Below are positions 8,797 through 17,902 of a DNA stretch of 64,000 nucleotides, in pieces. The stretch is taken from NCBI GenBank assembly GCA_900095835.1, contig LT608321.1:1144673-1208672 (forward strand), written 5' to 3'. The DNA is from Ihuprevotella massiliensis (GTDB taxonomy: Bacteria > Bacteroidota > Bacteroidia > Bacteroidales > Bacteroidaceae). Each line of letters begins with the position of its first letter. Positions within the stretch are counted from its first letter, which is position 1. Under the pieces are notes generated by a model. That model was given only the letters and a program-made list of their open reading frames with translations. It did not search any database and was not told where the DNA came from. Position numbers and translations under genes: made by a program.

Positions 8797-9093
8797 CTCG
8801 CGTACGCGCGCGCATCCCTAGCAATTTCGTTTTTTTGCTTTCACAACCTTCACCGATAGCCCCAATTTCGTACGATTTTGGGGCTTTTTCTTGCCCCTCT
8901 CTTTTGTCTCTCTTCGGGCTCTCTTTTTCCACTTTTGGGGTCCTTCAAAGGCATTTCATCGCTCCAGTGTTAAATTTTGTCCGAAAAACCATTCTTATTC
9001 ACTGTGTATCAATTTATTATAGAGATTTCTGTGAAGGTTGTGAAAGCAAAAAGTACAAAACTCTTGTAATGCGCGTGCGCGCGTGCGCGCGAG
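8797..9093. repeat. Composite element A, inverted arm pair
   Basis: Left arm 8797-8853: GC tract CTCGCGTACGCGCGCGC, ~20 variable bases, then core GCTTTCACAACCTTCAC (8837-8853). Right arm 9031-9093 is its inverse: core GTGAAGGTTGTGAAAGC (9031-9047), then an alternating purine-pyrimidine GC tract (9071-9093). The spacer between cores is 177 bp, about one helical turn more than in the other three copies, with a sequence unlike theirs. The spacer holds a perfect-looking hairpin (AGCCCC...GGGGCT, T-run) at 8857-8892. Confidence 0.85.
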
Positions 9094-9208
9094 AAGCACC
9101 TCAACACACATTTTTCACAAACGAAAATATTTCATCTTTCATCTGCCATTTCTTCCCTCTCGAAGCCTTCGACAAAAGGTTCGAGAAAAGGTCCGACAAA
9201 AAAGAAAT

Positions 9209-9311
9209 TATCTCGGACGTTTCTCCAAAAACGTGGGAGATTTTCTAAAAAACGTCGGACGTTTTCCAAAAATTCTCCGACATTATTTCAACGTTCTCCT
9301 ACATTTTCAAG
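9209..9311. repeat. Composite element A, 21-bp tandem array
   Basis: Degenerate 21-bp units aligned at 9209, 9230 and 9251 (type AACGTGGGAGATTTTC), followed by two shorter, more diverged units to ~9311. The same unit occurs in the other three composite elements. One frame reads as a heptapeptide repeat (xNVGxFxK), but no gene-like ORF with a start signal surrounds it. Confidence 0.75.
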
Positions 9312-9461
9312 AAACAATCCGACCTTGCACTATCGCAGTGGGGCACTACAGCTGTCGCCCGCTTCAGCCCCTTCGTGATTGGGCTTGTTTGCAGCTTCGG
9401 AAAATAACTTTTGCTCTGCAGAACTGGCGCATTCATAATCGCACCTCGTGCCTGAAGGCAC

Positions 9462-9498
9462 AAAAAAAGCGGGTGTGTCAAAATTTGACACACCCGCT
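9462..9498 (-). terminator. Terminator of the GH31 gene
   Basis: Near-perfect 15-bp inverted repeat (AGCGGGTGTGTCAAA and complement) 12 bp after the stop at 9511, followed on the minus strand by TTTTTTT. Confidence 0.88.
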
Positions 9499-9510
9499 GT
9501 CTTAGCGTTT

Positions 9511-12500
9511 TTAGAAAGAAACGGTGCCGAGGTTGCGGTCGATGAGCAGACCGTCCACAGCTTTCAAGTTGAACTTACCAGCTTTCTTAGCCACAAACTT
9601 GATGGTGAAGAGTTCGGGATTGCCCTCTTCGAGCAAGAAGTTGTTACCGCGGTTGACGAAGGTGGGATAGAGCGCCTTCTGTCCCGAAGTGTGCAGGCGA
9701 TCGTAGGTGAGATTCACCATATCCTTCATGCCTTTGAGCGTGATGCCTTTGTATTCGAGCTCATCCGCTTTATAGGGGAGCCCGAAGGAGAGCGCGTTCA
9801 CATAGTGGAGGTCTTTACCCGAAACCTTGATTTCCACCACGTCGCCAGCCTTGTAGGTCTTCACGTTGGGAGTCAGCACAAGTTGTCCGCGCACCTTGTC
9901 GGAAGAATTGCGCACACCACCATCGAGTTCCACACCCACGCAGGAGATATCGTAGGCATCGATCAAACCATTATTGTTGATGTCACCAATCGCCACATAG
10001 TCGAAGTCACCATCACCACGACGCAAACCGGTGTAGTTCATGTAGGAAGTCAAGTCATTTTCGTCCACGCGCTTGTCGCGGTTGATGTCGCCTTGCATCA
10101 CACCTTCCGTTCCAGGACGACGATACACATACATTTCACGACCAGAACCGAAGTTGCCTACAGCATTCTCTATGTTCAGTTTGATGTAGCGAGCTGCAGC
10201 ACCCTCGCCGAACTTCACAGTCTTGGTTTCACCATCCTTCTCCCAGTTGAATGCCACGGGAGCAGACCAGTTTTGGCGGTCTGTAGAGAGCGAATACGCA
10301 CCCGAGAGAATCGTTCCATTGCCTGCATCTTCACGAGGAATGTATTCAAATCGCTCTAGTTGATTGACACCTCTCAAGTCCACAATCATTTCAAAGGGTG
10401 TGGCTTGTTTGTTGCTCCATGAAGTGTGCCAAATCGTCTTCAAATCACGGTCGAAGAGTTTGTCCGTGCCTTGTCCACCTTGGTTTTGCACCGAAGTGGT
10501 AGCTTTCACACCCTTCACAGCCCATTCGAGAGGATCTTTCACCGTAGAGAGTTGGAAATCTGTCCACTCACTTGCGCCATCGGCATTGACAGCGCGCACA
10601 CGGAACGAGTAGTTCGTGACAGGTGCCAAATCGTCGAAGAGATGATTCAGAGCGCGGATAGTGGAATAGATTTGACCATCGTGTTCCACTTCGTAGTAGT
10701 CGGCATTTTCTACCGCATCCCACGCAGGTTGGAGCGTGTAGGCCTGAGCCTTACTTTGTTGCTTGTTGAATCGAGGCGCAGCAAGTTTGCCGTGGTGCAC
10801 GAGAAGGCGATTGGGGGTCTTAAACTCAAAACCTTTCACCGTAACACTCACCGCGTTTTCTGTGACATCAGTAGCTGCAAGTTTCACGAGCACTTGAGGA
10901 TTCTTGATGACTTCGCCCACACTCTCTTCACCAGTGCGCACCCAGCGGTTGAGATTAGGCTTCGCATCGTAGAACCACACGTTGGTGCCTTGTTCAAACT
11001 CCTCGCGTGTGTTCACTTGCACCAATTTCACCTTAGCACCTCCCACGGTGGCAGTGAGTTTCTTAGGCGCCTTAGACACATTGATACGCAATTCCGTTTG
11101 TTGCATCTTGACAAATTCGGGGAAACGTGCCATAGTGCAATCAATGTCGAAAGTCAACACTTGTTTCTTCACCGTTGTCTTGAGTGGGGTGTTGGCGTGC
11201 TTGCCTTCGAGATAGGCTTGAGTCTTGCCATCGTCGTCATACAAACCAGCGGTGGTGCCTTTTTCTGCGTAAATCTCAAAGATGCGAAGGTCTTTCTTGA
11301 TTTCGGCAGGTGTATTGCTAGGATTTGCCATGGGGATGATGGCATCAGCCTTCACCAAGACGGGGAGCTTCCAGAGCGGAGCATCGAAGTGGTTGATGAT
11401 GCGTCCGCCAGCATAGAGGTCGCCCGTGAAATAGTCCACCCAATTTCCCTTGGGGAGGTAGATACCGTCGCGGCGGTCATTACCTTGTTCGTCAGCTGCC
11501 GTGTTTTGGTAAACGGGTGCCACGAGGAAGGCGTCACCATACATGAATTGATATTGTGTGCGCTTACCCAGTGTGTAGGCATTGCTTTCTTCCATGAACA
11601 TGGGGCGAATCATGGGCTTACCATTCACCGCTTCAGCGGCTGCAGTGTAGGTATAAGGCAGAAGCTCGCTCTTGAGTTTGAGATACCAGCGATTGAGCGC
11701 GATGCTCTTGCCACCGAGTGCGTGAGGATATTTGGGATTGCTACCCCATCCGTCCATGTTCAACTCCATGGGGGTGAAGGTTTTCCATTGGAATTCGCGC
11801 ACATTCACGGGAATGTTCTTACCCCCGAAGATACCATCTACGTCAGAAGTGATGTTGGGTTGTCCAGAAAGTCCAGATCCGATGAAAGTAGGGATGTGGA
11901 AACGGATATATTCCCAGTCACCACCGGTTTGGTCACCACTCCAGATTCCCGCATAGCGTTGAGTGCCTGCCCATCCATCGAGAGAGATGATGAAGGGGCG
12001 CGCATTGTTGCCATATTTAGGCATGATGCGACCCACATCGGCTACACCATTGAGTCCGAAGCTATAGCCCCAACCTACCCAGGCTACATCTGTCTTGAGC
12101 ACACGCACACCAGCTGTGCCGACTTCCTTCACGATGTCGCGCTGCAGGAGAGCTTCGATGCTGTCTTTGGGGTGAAGGTCGCTTTGTGTCCACAGACCGA
12201 TTTCCACACCCTTGCTGCGAGCATAGTCGCCAAATTGGCGGAGATTCTCAATGTTGCCATCGAGGGTTGAGGTTTGTCCGTAGCCCGCACCATATCCATC
12301 GTTGGGGAGGAACCAGCCCAAGGGCATATCATTGTTGAGATAGCGGTCGATCGCAGCGCGAGCCGAGAACTGGTAGTTGTTGAGTTCGCCATTCAAGCTC
12401 TCCTTGATGCCACCATTGTCCTTTTGACTTTCGTTGTAAGTCTTGCCATCTTCCATCTTCATGAAGCCACGGCCATCCTTCGCTTCTGTCCAATAGTCGC

Positions 12501-13413
12501 GGTTATAGGCATTGAGGTGACCTTGATAGAAACCGAATTTGGGGAGCAGCACAGGATTACCGGTTAGTTGGTAGAAACTGCTCAACAAGGCTTCGGGGCG
12601 ATCTGCCACCATGAAGAACACATCGAGATATTGCTCTGCATGGCGCAATTTCACCACATTGCCTTGGGTGTTGCCAAAGTCATAAAGACCAGGTTTGAAA
12701 GTGTGCCACATCATGCCGTAGCCCTTCGTGCTCCAATAGAAAGGCGTGGGAGAAGCTACGCCACCATCCACCCAGTTGTTGGTGTTTTCAATGGCAATCA
12801 CTTGTCCACGATGCGAGAAACGACCATTTTGCACACCACCTCCATAGAAGTATTCGCCTTCATGATTGGCAAGTGTGAGGTGCGTGCCATCATTGTCGAA
12901 GCTAGGAGCGGTGAGCGATTGGAACACGACTTCACCACTGGCTTTCTTCACCACAAAACCACCCGTGGCACGGTCGAACACGAGGGTCACTTGGGGAGTC
13001 GTCACTGTAAAGTTATTGGCATCGCCTTTCAAATCAAGCGATTTTACACCACGGCGCGGATTTTCCACGAGAATGTCTGCAGCAGGAGTTGCTTCAGGGT
13101 TGTGAGGAGCGCGACCAGCAGGGTCTAGATATAGACGGAAAATGCCATTGCCGTAGAAGTCGAGCGTGATGCGCTGCTGCTGATTGTTGACAAACTCAAT
13201 GGTGGTATCGTTGACTTTACGAGCCGAAACCAAATTTTTGCCTGAACGATCAGGGGTCGCGGTAGTCTGCTGGCTGTTTTGCGCCGTTGCGGTCACAGTG
13301 TTTGCACCTGCATCTGAGGCGGCAGCTTGCGCCATGGCAGGTGCTGCCGTCATGCCACCCACCAAGGTGACCAACCCCAGAGCCTGAGGCAGTAGAGAAG
13401 ATTTTTGCTTCAT
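9511..13413 (-). CDS. Secreted GH31 glycoside hydrolase with FN3, F5/8C, dockerin and cohesin-like modules
   Basis: 1300 residues with a signal peptide (cleavage near AMAQA). Order: GH31 N-terminal beta domain (~60-235); catalytic (beta/alpha)8 barrel (~265-640) with nucleophile Asp442 in LKTDVAWVGWGYSFG and candidate acid/base Asp494 in WSGDQTGGDW; C-terminal beta domains; FN3-like (~875-957); F5/8 type C/CBM32-like (~966-1105); type I dockerin-like pair of Ca loops (GDINRDKRVDENDL, GDINNNGLIDAYDI; ~1106-1157); cohesin-like C-terminal domain (~1173-1300). GH31 enzymes retain configuration on alpha-glycosides. The TDVAWVG-GYSFGLNG motif and CBM32/dockerin layout recall gut GH31 alpha-N-acetylgalactosaminidases acting on mucin, so that specificity is my inference; alpha-glucosidase or xylosidase remain possible. 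Monocistronic, divergent from the metalloprotease gene. Confidence 0.9.
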   Translation of the reverse strand: MKQKSSLLPQALGLVTLVGGMTAAPAMAQAAASDAGANTVTATAQNSQQTTATPDRSGKNLVSARKVNDTTIEFVNNQQQRITLDFYGNGIFRLYLDPAGRAPHNPEATPAADILVENPRRGVKSLDLKGDANNFTVTTPQVTLVFDRATGGFVVKKASGEVVFQSLTAPSFDNDGTHLTLANHEGEYFYGGGVQNGRFSHRGQVIAIENTNNWVDGGVASPTPFYWSTKGYGMMWHTFKPGLYDFGNTQGNVVKLRHAEQYLDVFFMVADRPEALLSSFYQLTGNPVLLPKFGFYQGHLNAYNRDYWTEAKDGRGFMKMEDGKTYNESQKDNGGIKESLNGELNNYQFSARAAIDRYLNNDMPLGWFLPNDGYGAGYGQTSTLDGNIENLRQFGDYARSKGVEIGLWTQSDLHPKDSIEALLQRDIVKEVGTAGVRVLKTDVAWVGWGYSFGLNGVADVGRIMPKYGNNARPFIISLDGWAGTQRYAGIWSGDQTGGDWEYIRFHIPTFIGSGLSGQPNITSDVDGIFGGKNIPVNVREFQWKTFTPMELNMDGWGSNPKYPHALGGKSIALNRWYLKLKSELLPYTYTAAAEAVNGKPMIRPMFMEESNAYTLGKRTQYQFMYGDAFLVAPVYQNTAADEQGNDRRDGIYLPKGNWVDYFTGDLYAGGRIINHFDAPLWKLPVLVKADAIIPMANPSNTPAEIKKDLRIFEIYAEKGTTAGLYDDDGKTQAYLEGKHANTPLKTTVKKQVLTFDIDCTMARFPEFVKMQQTELRINVSKAPKKLTATVGGAKVKLVQVNTREEFEQGTNVWFYDAKPNLNRWVRTGEESVGEVIKNPQVLVKLAATDVTENAVSVTVKGFEFKTPNRLLVHHGKLAAPRFNKQQSKAQAYTLQPAWDAVENADYYEVEHDGQIYSTIRALNHLFDDLAPVTNYSFRVRAVNADGASEWTDFQLSTVKDPLEWAVKGVKATTSVQNQGGQGTDKLFDRDLKTIWHTSWSNKQATPFEMIVDLRGVNQLERFEYIPREDAGNGTILSGAYSLSTDRQNWSAPVAFNWEKDGETKTVKFGEGAAARYIKLNIENAVGNFGSGREMYVYRRPGTEGVMQGDINRDKRVDENDLTSYMNYTGLRRGDGDFDYVAIGDINNNGLIDAYDISCVGVELDGGVRNSSDKVRGQLVLTPNVKTYKAGDVVEIKVSGKDLHYVNALSFGLPYKADELEYKGITLKGMKDMVNLTYDRLHTSGQKALYPTFVNRGNNFLLEEGNPELFTIKFVAKKAGKFNLKAVDGLLIDRNLGTVSF

Positions 13414-13645
13414 GTGGAAGTATGAGATAGTCTGAGATTTTCCTGAAAATCGTCATTTTGCACAGCACTTTCTCCGTCTGCGGAAAGAGAACTTTGCAGA
13501 CCATTCAAGCGCAACAAGAGATGAAGTTGGTTTTCTCTCAGAGATTATTTTGATTCTGACTGCTAAATTACGAATTTATACGGAATTATGCTCCTATTCT
13601 TTGCATATATATCTTGCTTTTCGCCCTTTCTTCGTGATAATTCCC

Positions 13646-13653
13646 TAACTTTG
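13646..13653 (+). promoter_or_regulatory. Promoter -7 box (TAACTTTG) for the metalloprotease gene
   Basis: TAACTTTG matches TAnnTTTG, 22 bp before the ATG at 13676, so the leader is very short. No convincing -33 element. Confidence 0.6.
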
Positions 13654-13675
13654 TATCTAATAAACTCTCTCTTCT

Positions 13676-16600
13676 ATGAACACGTTCTTCAGATTCTCAC
13701 GGTTTTGTGTCGGAGTGGCTTTTACTACCCTCGGATTTTCTTCCCCGGCAACGGCACAGAAGCGCGCAATTACTCTCCCTTCGCAGCAACCTCGTTGCTT
13801 TTGTGGGGTGAATGTTTCAACTCCCAACGATGATTCAGCGGAGCAACGCTCCTCTACTTCACATTCCGTCTTTGCCGTGCGTGGGGTGAACAATGCCACC
13901 ACCGCCCCCACGATTAGTGATGGTGTTTTTCGCGAATATCGCTTGGCAGTCTACATGGCCAATGAAGGCTTTCGATCGGAGCAACTCAATCAAGATGTTT
14001 CTAAAGTCAAAGCCTTCTGGAAAGAACTCGAGACTTTTCTCAATAATATCTACGTGCGCGATTTGGGGGTGCGCTTCACCATCGTGCAAGACGAGCGACT
14101 GATTGAGAAGTCTTATAAGGGCTCGTATGCTTATGACGCGGGCACAAAACTCATCAATGCAGCCATCGGATCTGATGCCTACGACATCGGCATTGTAGTG
14201 AATTATATAGAAGGTGGTGCTTTGCAAGGATTAGCCAGTCCTGGTGGAGTGAATTTTCAAGATCGCAAAGGATGGGCGATTGTCAATTCACAAGAAATGA
14301 TTACCATCGGTCACGAACTCGGCCACCTTTTCGGGGCAGACCATCCCTTTGTCGGCGGCGCAGGCTTAGTGGGTCGTTGCACCGAGCCCAAATCAGGACA
14401 ATCCATGATGAGTTATGGATATCCTTACAAAGAAGACTTCATCAGTTTGGAGAGTCTGCGTATGATGCACCCAGTCACCAAGGCTAGTGACTTCAAACTT
14501 CCAGCCGCTGCTAAGCACACCTCTCCCACCAACACGGCGCCGCGCATAGATCGCTCGAAGATGCGCGCGGAATATCGTGTCCCCAAAGGCACCTTTTTCA
14601 CCATTCCCGTCTATGCCACCGATGCCGAACAGTCTTCATTGCTCTATGCTTTCAACCAATTTGGCTGCCATTCCGGAAACCCTGCCACATTCCCCGTTTT
14701 TCCTCCGCAGCACGATGCCAAACTCTCCTTCGGTCGTCGCTATGGTGGAGCAAGTATGATTGCCAATTCTGACGAAATCCCCGTAGGCAACTATCAGTTT
14801 TGGCTCAGTGTGAGCGATGCGCTCCCTGTGGAAGAGGCGATAGCAAAGAAACAAGCACCGCTCTATGATGGCTACATCGCGAAGGTCAAAGTGGTCAACG
14901 CCACTCCTTTCAAGATTACTTCCAACATTGCGTCGCAATATGCCATGGGGCAGAAGCTCACGCTGAAATGGTCGGTGGATAAGACCTTCTTCAAGGGAGG
15001 TAGCAAGGTGCGTGTCGTGATGTCCGATGATTTTGGCGAGACATTCTCTCACGTTCTGGTGCCTAGCACTGCCAACGATGGGGAGTGCGAGGTGTACCTT
15101 CCTCAAAAGTTGATGGAGAAGTTCTCCACCTATTTCAACATCTGGTTTGCGGGTAAGGGTTTGATTCGCCTAGAAACCATCGACGACGATTTCCAGTATT
15201 ATGACCTCAGCAACAATGCGCTAGTGGATGGAGGTATAGAGGTGGTGAAATCTCCAGTTACTTTTGAAGGTCTTCCCACGAACAACTACCTCAAACTTGC
15301 TGCCGATGCTCCACTTCCTCCAGCTCCACAAGTCACAGCGAAGGTGAATAATGCTGCTGTTGAACCCACTTTTTCTGAGACGACAGAAGGCAACATGACC
15401 ATTCGCACGTGGAGGGTGCAACAAGGCGGAGAAGTATATGGCGGACAGCAGTTCATTGAGCGTGAAGTGGCAGAAACTCCTGAAACTCCTGAAACTCCAA
15501 AGGAAGTGAAGGTGCAACAAATCACACTCAATCCTTCTGCCTCTTCGGTTGTTGTGGGAGAATCGTTGCAAATCGCGGCTAAGGTATTGCCCGAGAACGC
15601 AACTAATGCTACGCTGAAGTGGAAAATCACGCCTGAGAATATCTTGAAACCAACTGCTGCACCTGGACAATTCACGGCTCAGCAAGTGGGAGAAGCCCTC
15701 GTTCGTGCGGAAGCAGCGGACGGCAGCGGCATCACAGCAGTGTGCAAAGTGGTGGTGAAACCTCGTTTGGTGCAGACGATTTCGCTCAATGCCACGCAGA
15801 AAGAGCTCATCATTGGCGATGCCTTCTCGCTCACGGCAACTGCAATGCCTGAGAATGCCACCAATCGCAATATAGTTTGGAAACTGGTGAGCGGTGATGC
15901 GATTTCTCTCTCCAACACTGGAGTTATTCAAGCGAAGAAAGTGGGGGAAGCCCTCGTTCGTGCGGAAGCTGTGGATGGTAGCGGAGTGTCAGCAGAGTGC
16001 AAAGTAGTGGTGAAACCTCGTTTGGTGCAGGCGATTTCTCTCAATGCCACGCAGAAAGAGCTCATCATTGGCGATGCCTTCTCGCTCACGGCAACTGCAA
16101 TGCCCGAGAATGCCACCAACCGCAATATAGTTTGGAAACTCGTGAGCGGTGATGCGATTTCTCTCTCCAACACTGGAGTCATCCAAGCGAAGAAAGTGGG
16201 AGAAGCCCTCGTTCGTGCGGAAGCAGCGGACGGCAGCGGCATCACAGCGGAGTGTAAAGTGGTGGTGAAACCTCGTTTGGTACAGGCGATTTCGCTCAAT
16301 GCCACGCAGAAAGTCCTCATCATTGGGGATTCCTTCACGCTCACTGCTACACTCTCTCCCGAGAATGCCACCAACCGCAACGTGATTTGGAAACTCGTGA
16401 GCGGTAATGCGATTTCTCTTTCCAACACTGGAGTCATCCAAGCGAAGAAAGTGGGGGAAGCCCTCGTTCGTGCGGAAGCTGTGGACGGCAGCGGCATCAC
16501 AGCGGAGTGTAAAGTGGTGGTGAAACCTCGTTTGGTACAGGCGATTTCGCTCAATGCCACGCAGAAAGTCCTCGTCGTTGGGGATTCCTTTACGCTCACT

Positions 16601-17284
16601 GCTACTGCAATGCCCGAGAATGCCACCAATCGCAACGTGATTTGGAAACTTGTGAGCGGTGATGCGATTTCTCTCTCCAACACTGGAGTCATTCTAGCGA
16701 AGAAAGTGGGTGAAGCCCTCGTTCGTGCTGAAGCTGTGGACGGCAGCGGCATCACAGCGGAGTGTAAAGTGGTGGTGAAACCTCGTTTGGTTCAAGCGAT
16801 TTCGCTCAAACTCGAGAAAGATACCGTAGCTGTTGGCGAACATTTCACGGTGACCGCTGATGTTTTACCCAAGAATGCGACAAATAGAACTTTGCTATGG
16901 TCGGTTTCTGACCCACTGCTATTGAAACACTTGGAAGCAGGTAGTTTTGAAGCTCTAAAAACAGGTAGTGCTACGATAACGGCGCAAGCACGGGATGGCT
17001 CAAAACAAGAAGCAAGTTGTCGCATCGAAATTGTGCCTCCCACTGCTCTTAAAAAAGCGGTGGCGGCTGATGTCGCACCTCAGGTGAGGGTGGACGGCAA
17101 TACCTTAGTCGTCAAACAAGTGCCCAGTGGACAATGGTTGCGCATACTAGACGTGCAAGGTCGTCTGCTTCATCAAGTGAAAAGTTATGGCGAACCACTA
17201 CGAATAGTCTTCCCTCAGATGCCGCAAGTATTGCTGCTCAAAGTGGCACAACGCAGTTACAAAGTACTTCTCGCTCAACCTTAA
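13676..17284 (+). CDS. Secreted metzincin-type metalloprotease with six BIG2 Ig-like domains and sorting tail
   Basis: 1202 residues with signal peptide (...SSPATAQ). The catalytic zinc motif HELGHLFGADH at 213-223 is the metzincin consensus HExxHxxGxxH, as in reprolysin/M12B-like peptidases; N-terminal domain ~50-285. Residues ~290-600 hold beta-sandwich regions, then an ETPETPETPK linker. Six bacterial Ig-like (BIG2) domains start at 613, 699, 784, 869, 954 and 1039; the middle four are 85 residues each and nearly identical. The last ~70 residues (GQWLRILDVQGRLL...VLLLKVAQRSYKVLL) resemble a type IX secretion C-terminal tail, implying export to the cell surface or medium. Substrate unknown. 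Own promoter and terminator (17311-17360). Confidence 0.9.
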   Translation: MNTFFRFSRFCVGVAFTTLGFSSPATAQKRAITLPSQQPRCFCGVNVSTPNDDSAEQRSSTSHSVFAVRGVNNATTAPTISDGVFREYRLAVYMANEGFRSEQLNQDVSKVKAFWKELETFLNNIYVRDLGVRFTIVQDERLIEKSYKGSYAYDAGTKLINAAIGSDAYDIGIVVNYIEGGALQGLASPGGVNFQDRKGWAIVNSQEMITIGHELGHLFGADHPFVGGAGLVGRCTEPKSGQSMMSYGYPYKEDFISLESLRMMHPVTKASDFKLPAAAKHTSPTNTAPRIDRSKMRAEYRVPKGTFFTIPVYATDAEQSSLLYAFNQFGCHSGNPATFPVFPPQHDAKLSFGRRYGGASMIANSDEIPVGNYQFWLSVSDALPVEEAIAKKQAPLYDGYIAKVKVVNATPFKITSNIASQYAMGQKLTLKWSVDKTFFKGGSKVRVVMSDDFGETFSHVLVPSTANDGECEVYLPQKLMEKFSTYFNIWFAGKGLIRLETIDDDFQYYDLSNNALVDGGIEVVKSPVTFEGLPTNNYLKLAADAPLPPAPQVTAKVNNAAVEPTFSETTEGNMTIRTWRVQQGGEVYGGQQFIEREVAETPETPETPKEVKVQQITLNPSASSVVVGESLQIAAKVLPENATNATLKWKITPENILKPTAAPGQFTAQQVGEALVRAEAADGSGITAVCKVVVKPRLVQTISLNATQKELIIGDAFSLTATAMPENATNRNIVWKLVSGDAISLSNTGVIQAKKVGEALVRAEAVDGSGVSAECKVVVKPRLVQAISLNATQKELIIGDAFSLTATAMPENATNRNIVWKLVSGDAISLSNTGVIQAKKVGEALVRAEAADGSGITAECKVVVKPRLVQAISLNATQKVLIIGDSFTLTATLSPENATNRNVIWKLVSGNAISLSNTGVIQAKKVGEALVRAEAVDGSGITAECKVVVKPRLVQAISLNATQKVLVVGDSFTLTATAMPENATNRNVIWKLVSGDAISLSNTGVILAKKVGEALVRAEAVDGSGITAECKVVVKPRLVQAISLKLEKDTVAVGEHFTVTADVLPKNATNRTLLWSVSDPLLLKHLEAGSFEALKTGSATITAQARDGSKQEASCRIEIVPPTALKKAVAADVAPQVRVDGNTLVVKQVPSGQWLRILDVQGRLLHQVKSYGEPLRIVFPQMPQVLLLKVAQRSYKVLLAQP
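15767..16786 (+). repeat. Four near-identical 255-bp tandem repeats in the protease gene
   Basis: Units begin at 15767, 16022, 16277 and 16532, each exactly 255 bp (85 codons), with only scattered substitutions. The flanking Ig-like units (from 15512 and 16787) are clearly diverged, so the four internal copies arose by recent in-frame duplication or are kept alike by gene conversion. Confidence 0.93.
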
Positions 17285-17310
17285 TGACGGCTTTCTCTGA
17301 TGAAAACTCT

Positions 17311-17360
17311 CCCCTGCCACAATCACTCTAGGAAGTGACGTGGCAGGGGATTTCTTTTTC
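17311..17360 (+). terminator. Terminator of the metalloprotease gene
   Basis: 10-bp stem 17311-17320/17340-17349 (CCCCTGCCAC with GTGGCAGGGG) followed by ATTTCTTTTTC, 27 bp after the stop codon. Confidence 0.85.
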
Positions 17361-17407
17361 GGCAAATATCCTTGCCTCAATTAGGCACAGCCATACCCGA
17401 AAAGATA

Positions 17408-17448
17408 CAAAAAAGTCCGTGCCAAACCTGAGTTTGGACGCGGACTTT
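17408..17448 (-). terminator. Terminator downstream of rplS
   Basis: Inverted repeat AAGTCCG...CGGACTT with an inner CAAAC/GTTTG stem (17413-17446), followed on the minus strand by TTTTTT. It lies ~95 bp after the rplS stop. Confidence 0.82.
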
Positions 17449-17539
17449 GTGATTTTCTTCACTCGATAGCTTTGCTTTTAATGCTAGCGCAAGGTAGCTG
17501 AAAGCGCGGCGGAGTGAAAGTCGCTTAGGACGAGACGTC

Positions 17540-17902
17540 TTACGCCTTAGTAGCGGTACGCTTTTCCTTAATACGAGCCTTCTTACCAGTGAGGGCACGG
17601 AGGTAGTAGAGCTTAGCGCGACGAACCTTACCCACCTTGTTCACTTCGATGCTCTCGATAGCGGGAGACTCGAGGGGGAAGATACGTTCTACACCGATAG
17701 TACCAGACATCTTGCGCACAGTGAAACGCTTCTTTTCGCCGTGACCTGCGATTTTGATGACAACACCGCGGTAGAGCTGTACGCGTTCCTTGTTACCTTC
17801 GACGATTTTGTAAGCTACAGTTACAGTGTCACCAGCCTTGAATGAGGGGTGTTGCTTGCCAGTAGCAAATGCTTCTTCAGCAATTTTAATGAGATCAGCC
17901 AT
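17540..17902 (-). CDS. rplS: 50S ribosomal protein L19 (bL19)
   Basis: 120 residues. L19 sits at the 30S-50S interface near bridge B6. The family signature is complete: [55 protein letters not shown], and the basic [23 protein letters not shown] tail. Monocistronic here (terminator 17408-17448, promoter 18072-18079) with a ~165-nt leader that may be structured. Not next to rpsP, rimM or trmD as in many other bacteria. Confidence 0.97.
   Translation of the reverse strand: MADLIKIAEEAFATGKQHPSFKAGDTVTVAYKIVEGNKERVQLYRGVVIKIAGHGEKKRFTVRKMSGTIGVERIFPLESPAIESIEVNKVGKVRRAKLYYLRALTGKKARIKEKRTATKA

Noticed and set aside
8797-9093. Arm pair as a retron msr-msd or similar reverse-transcribed RNA
   Set aside because: No reverse transcriptase is nearby and the enclosed 167 bp is not conserved, whereas msr must be.
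8658-9248. 196-residue ORF across composite element A
   Set aside because: Composed of repeat-derived translation (EGCESKK) and non-conserved spacer; the equivalent frames are not open in the other three copies.
15928-16755. 275-residue antisense ORF with internal repeats
   Set aside because: Produced by the 255-bp Ig-domain repeats read on the other strand; no promoter or start context.
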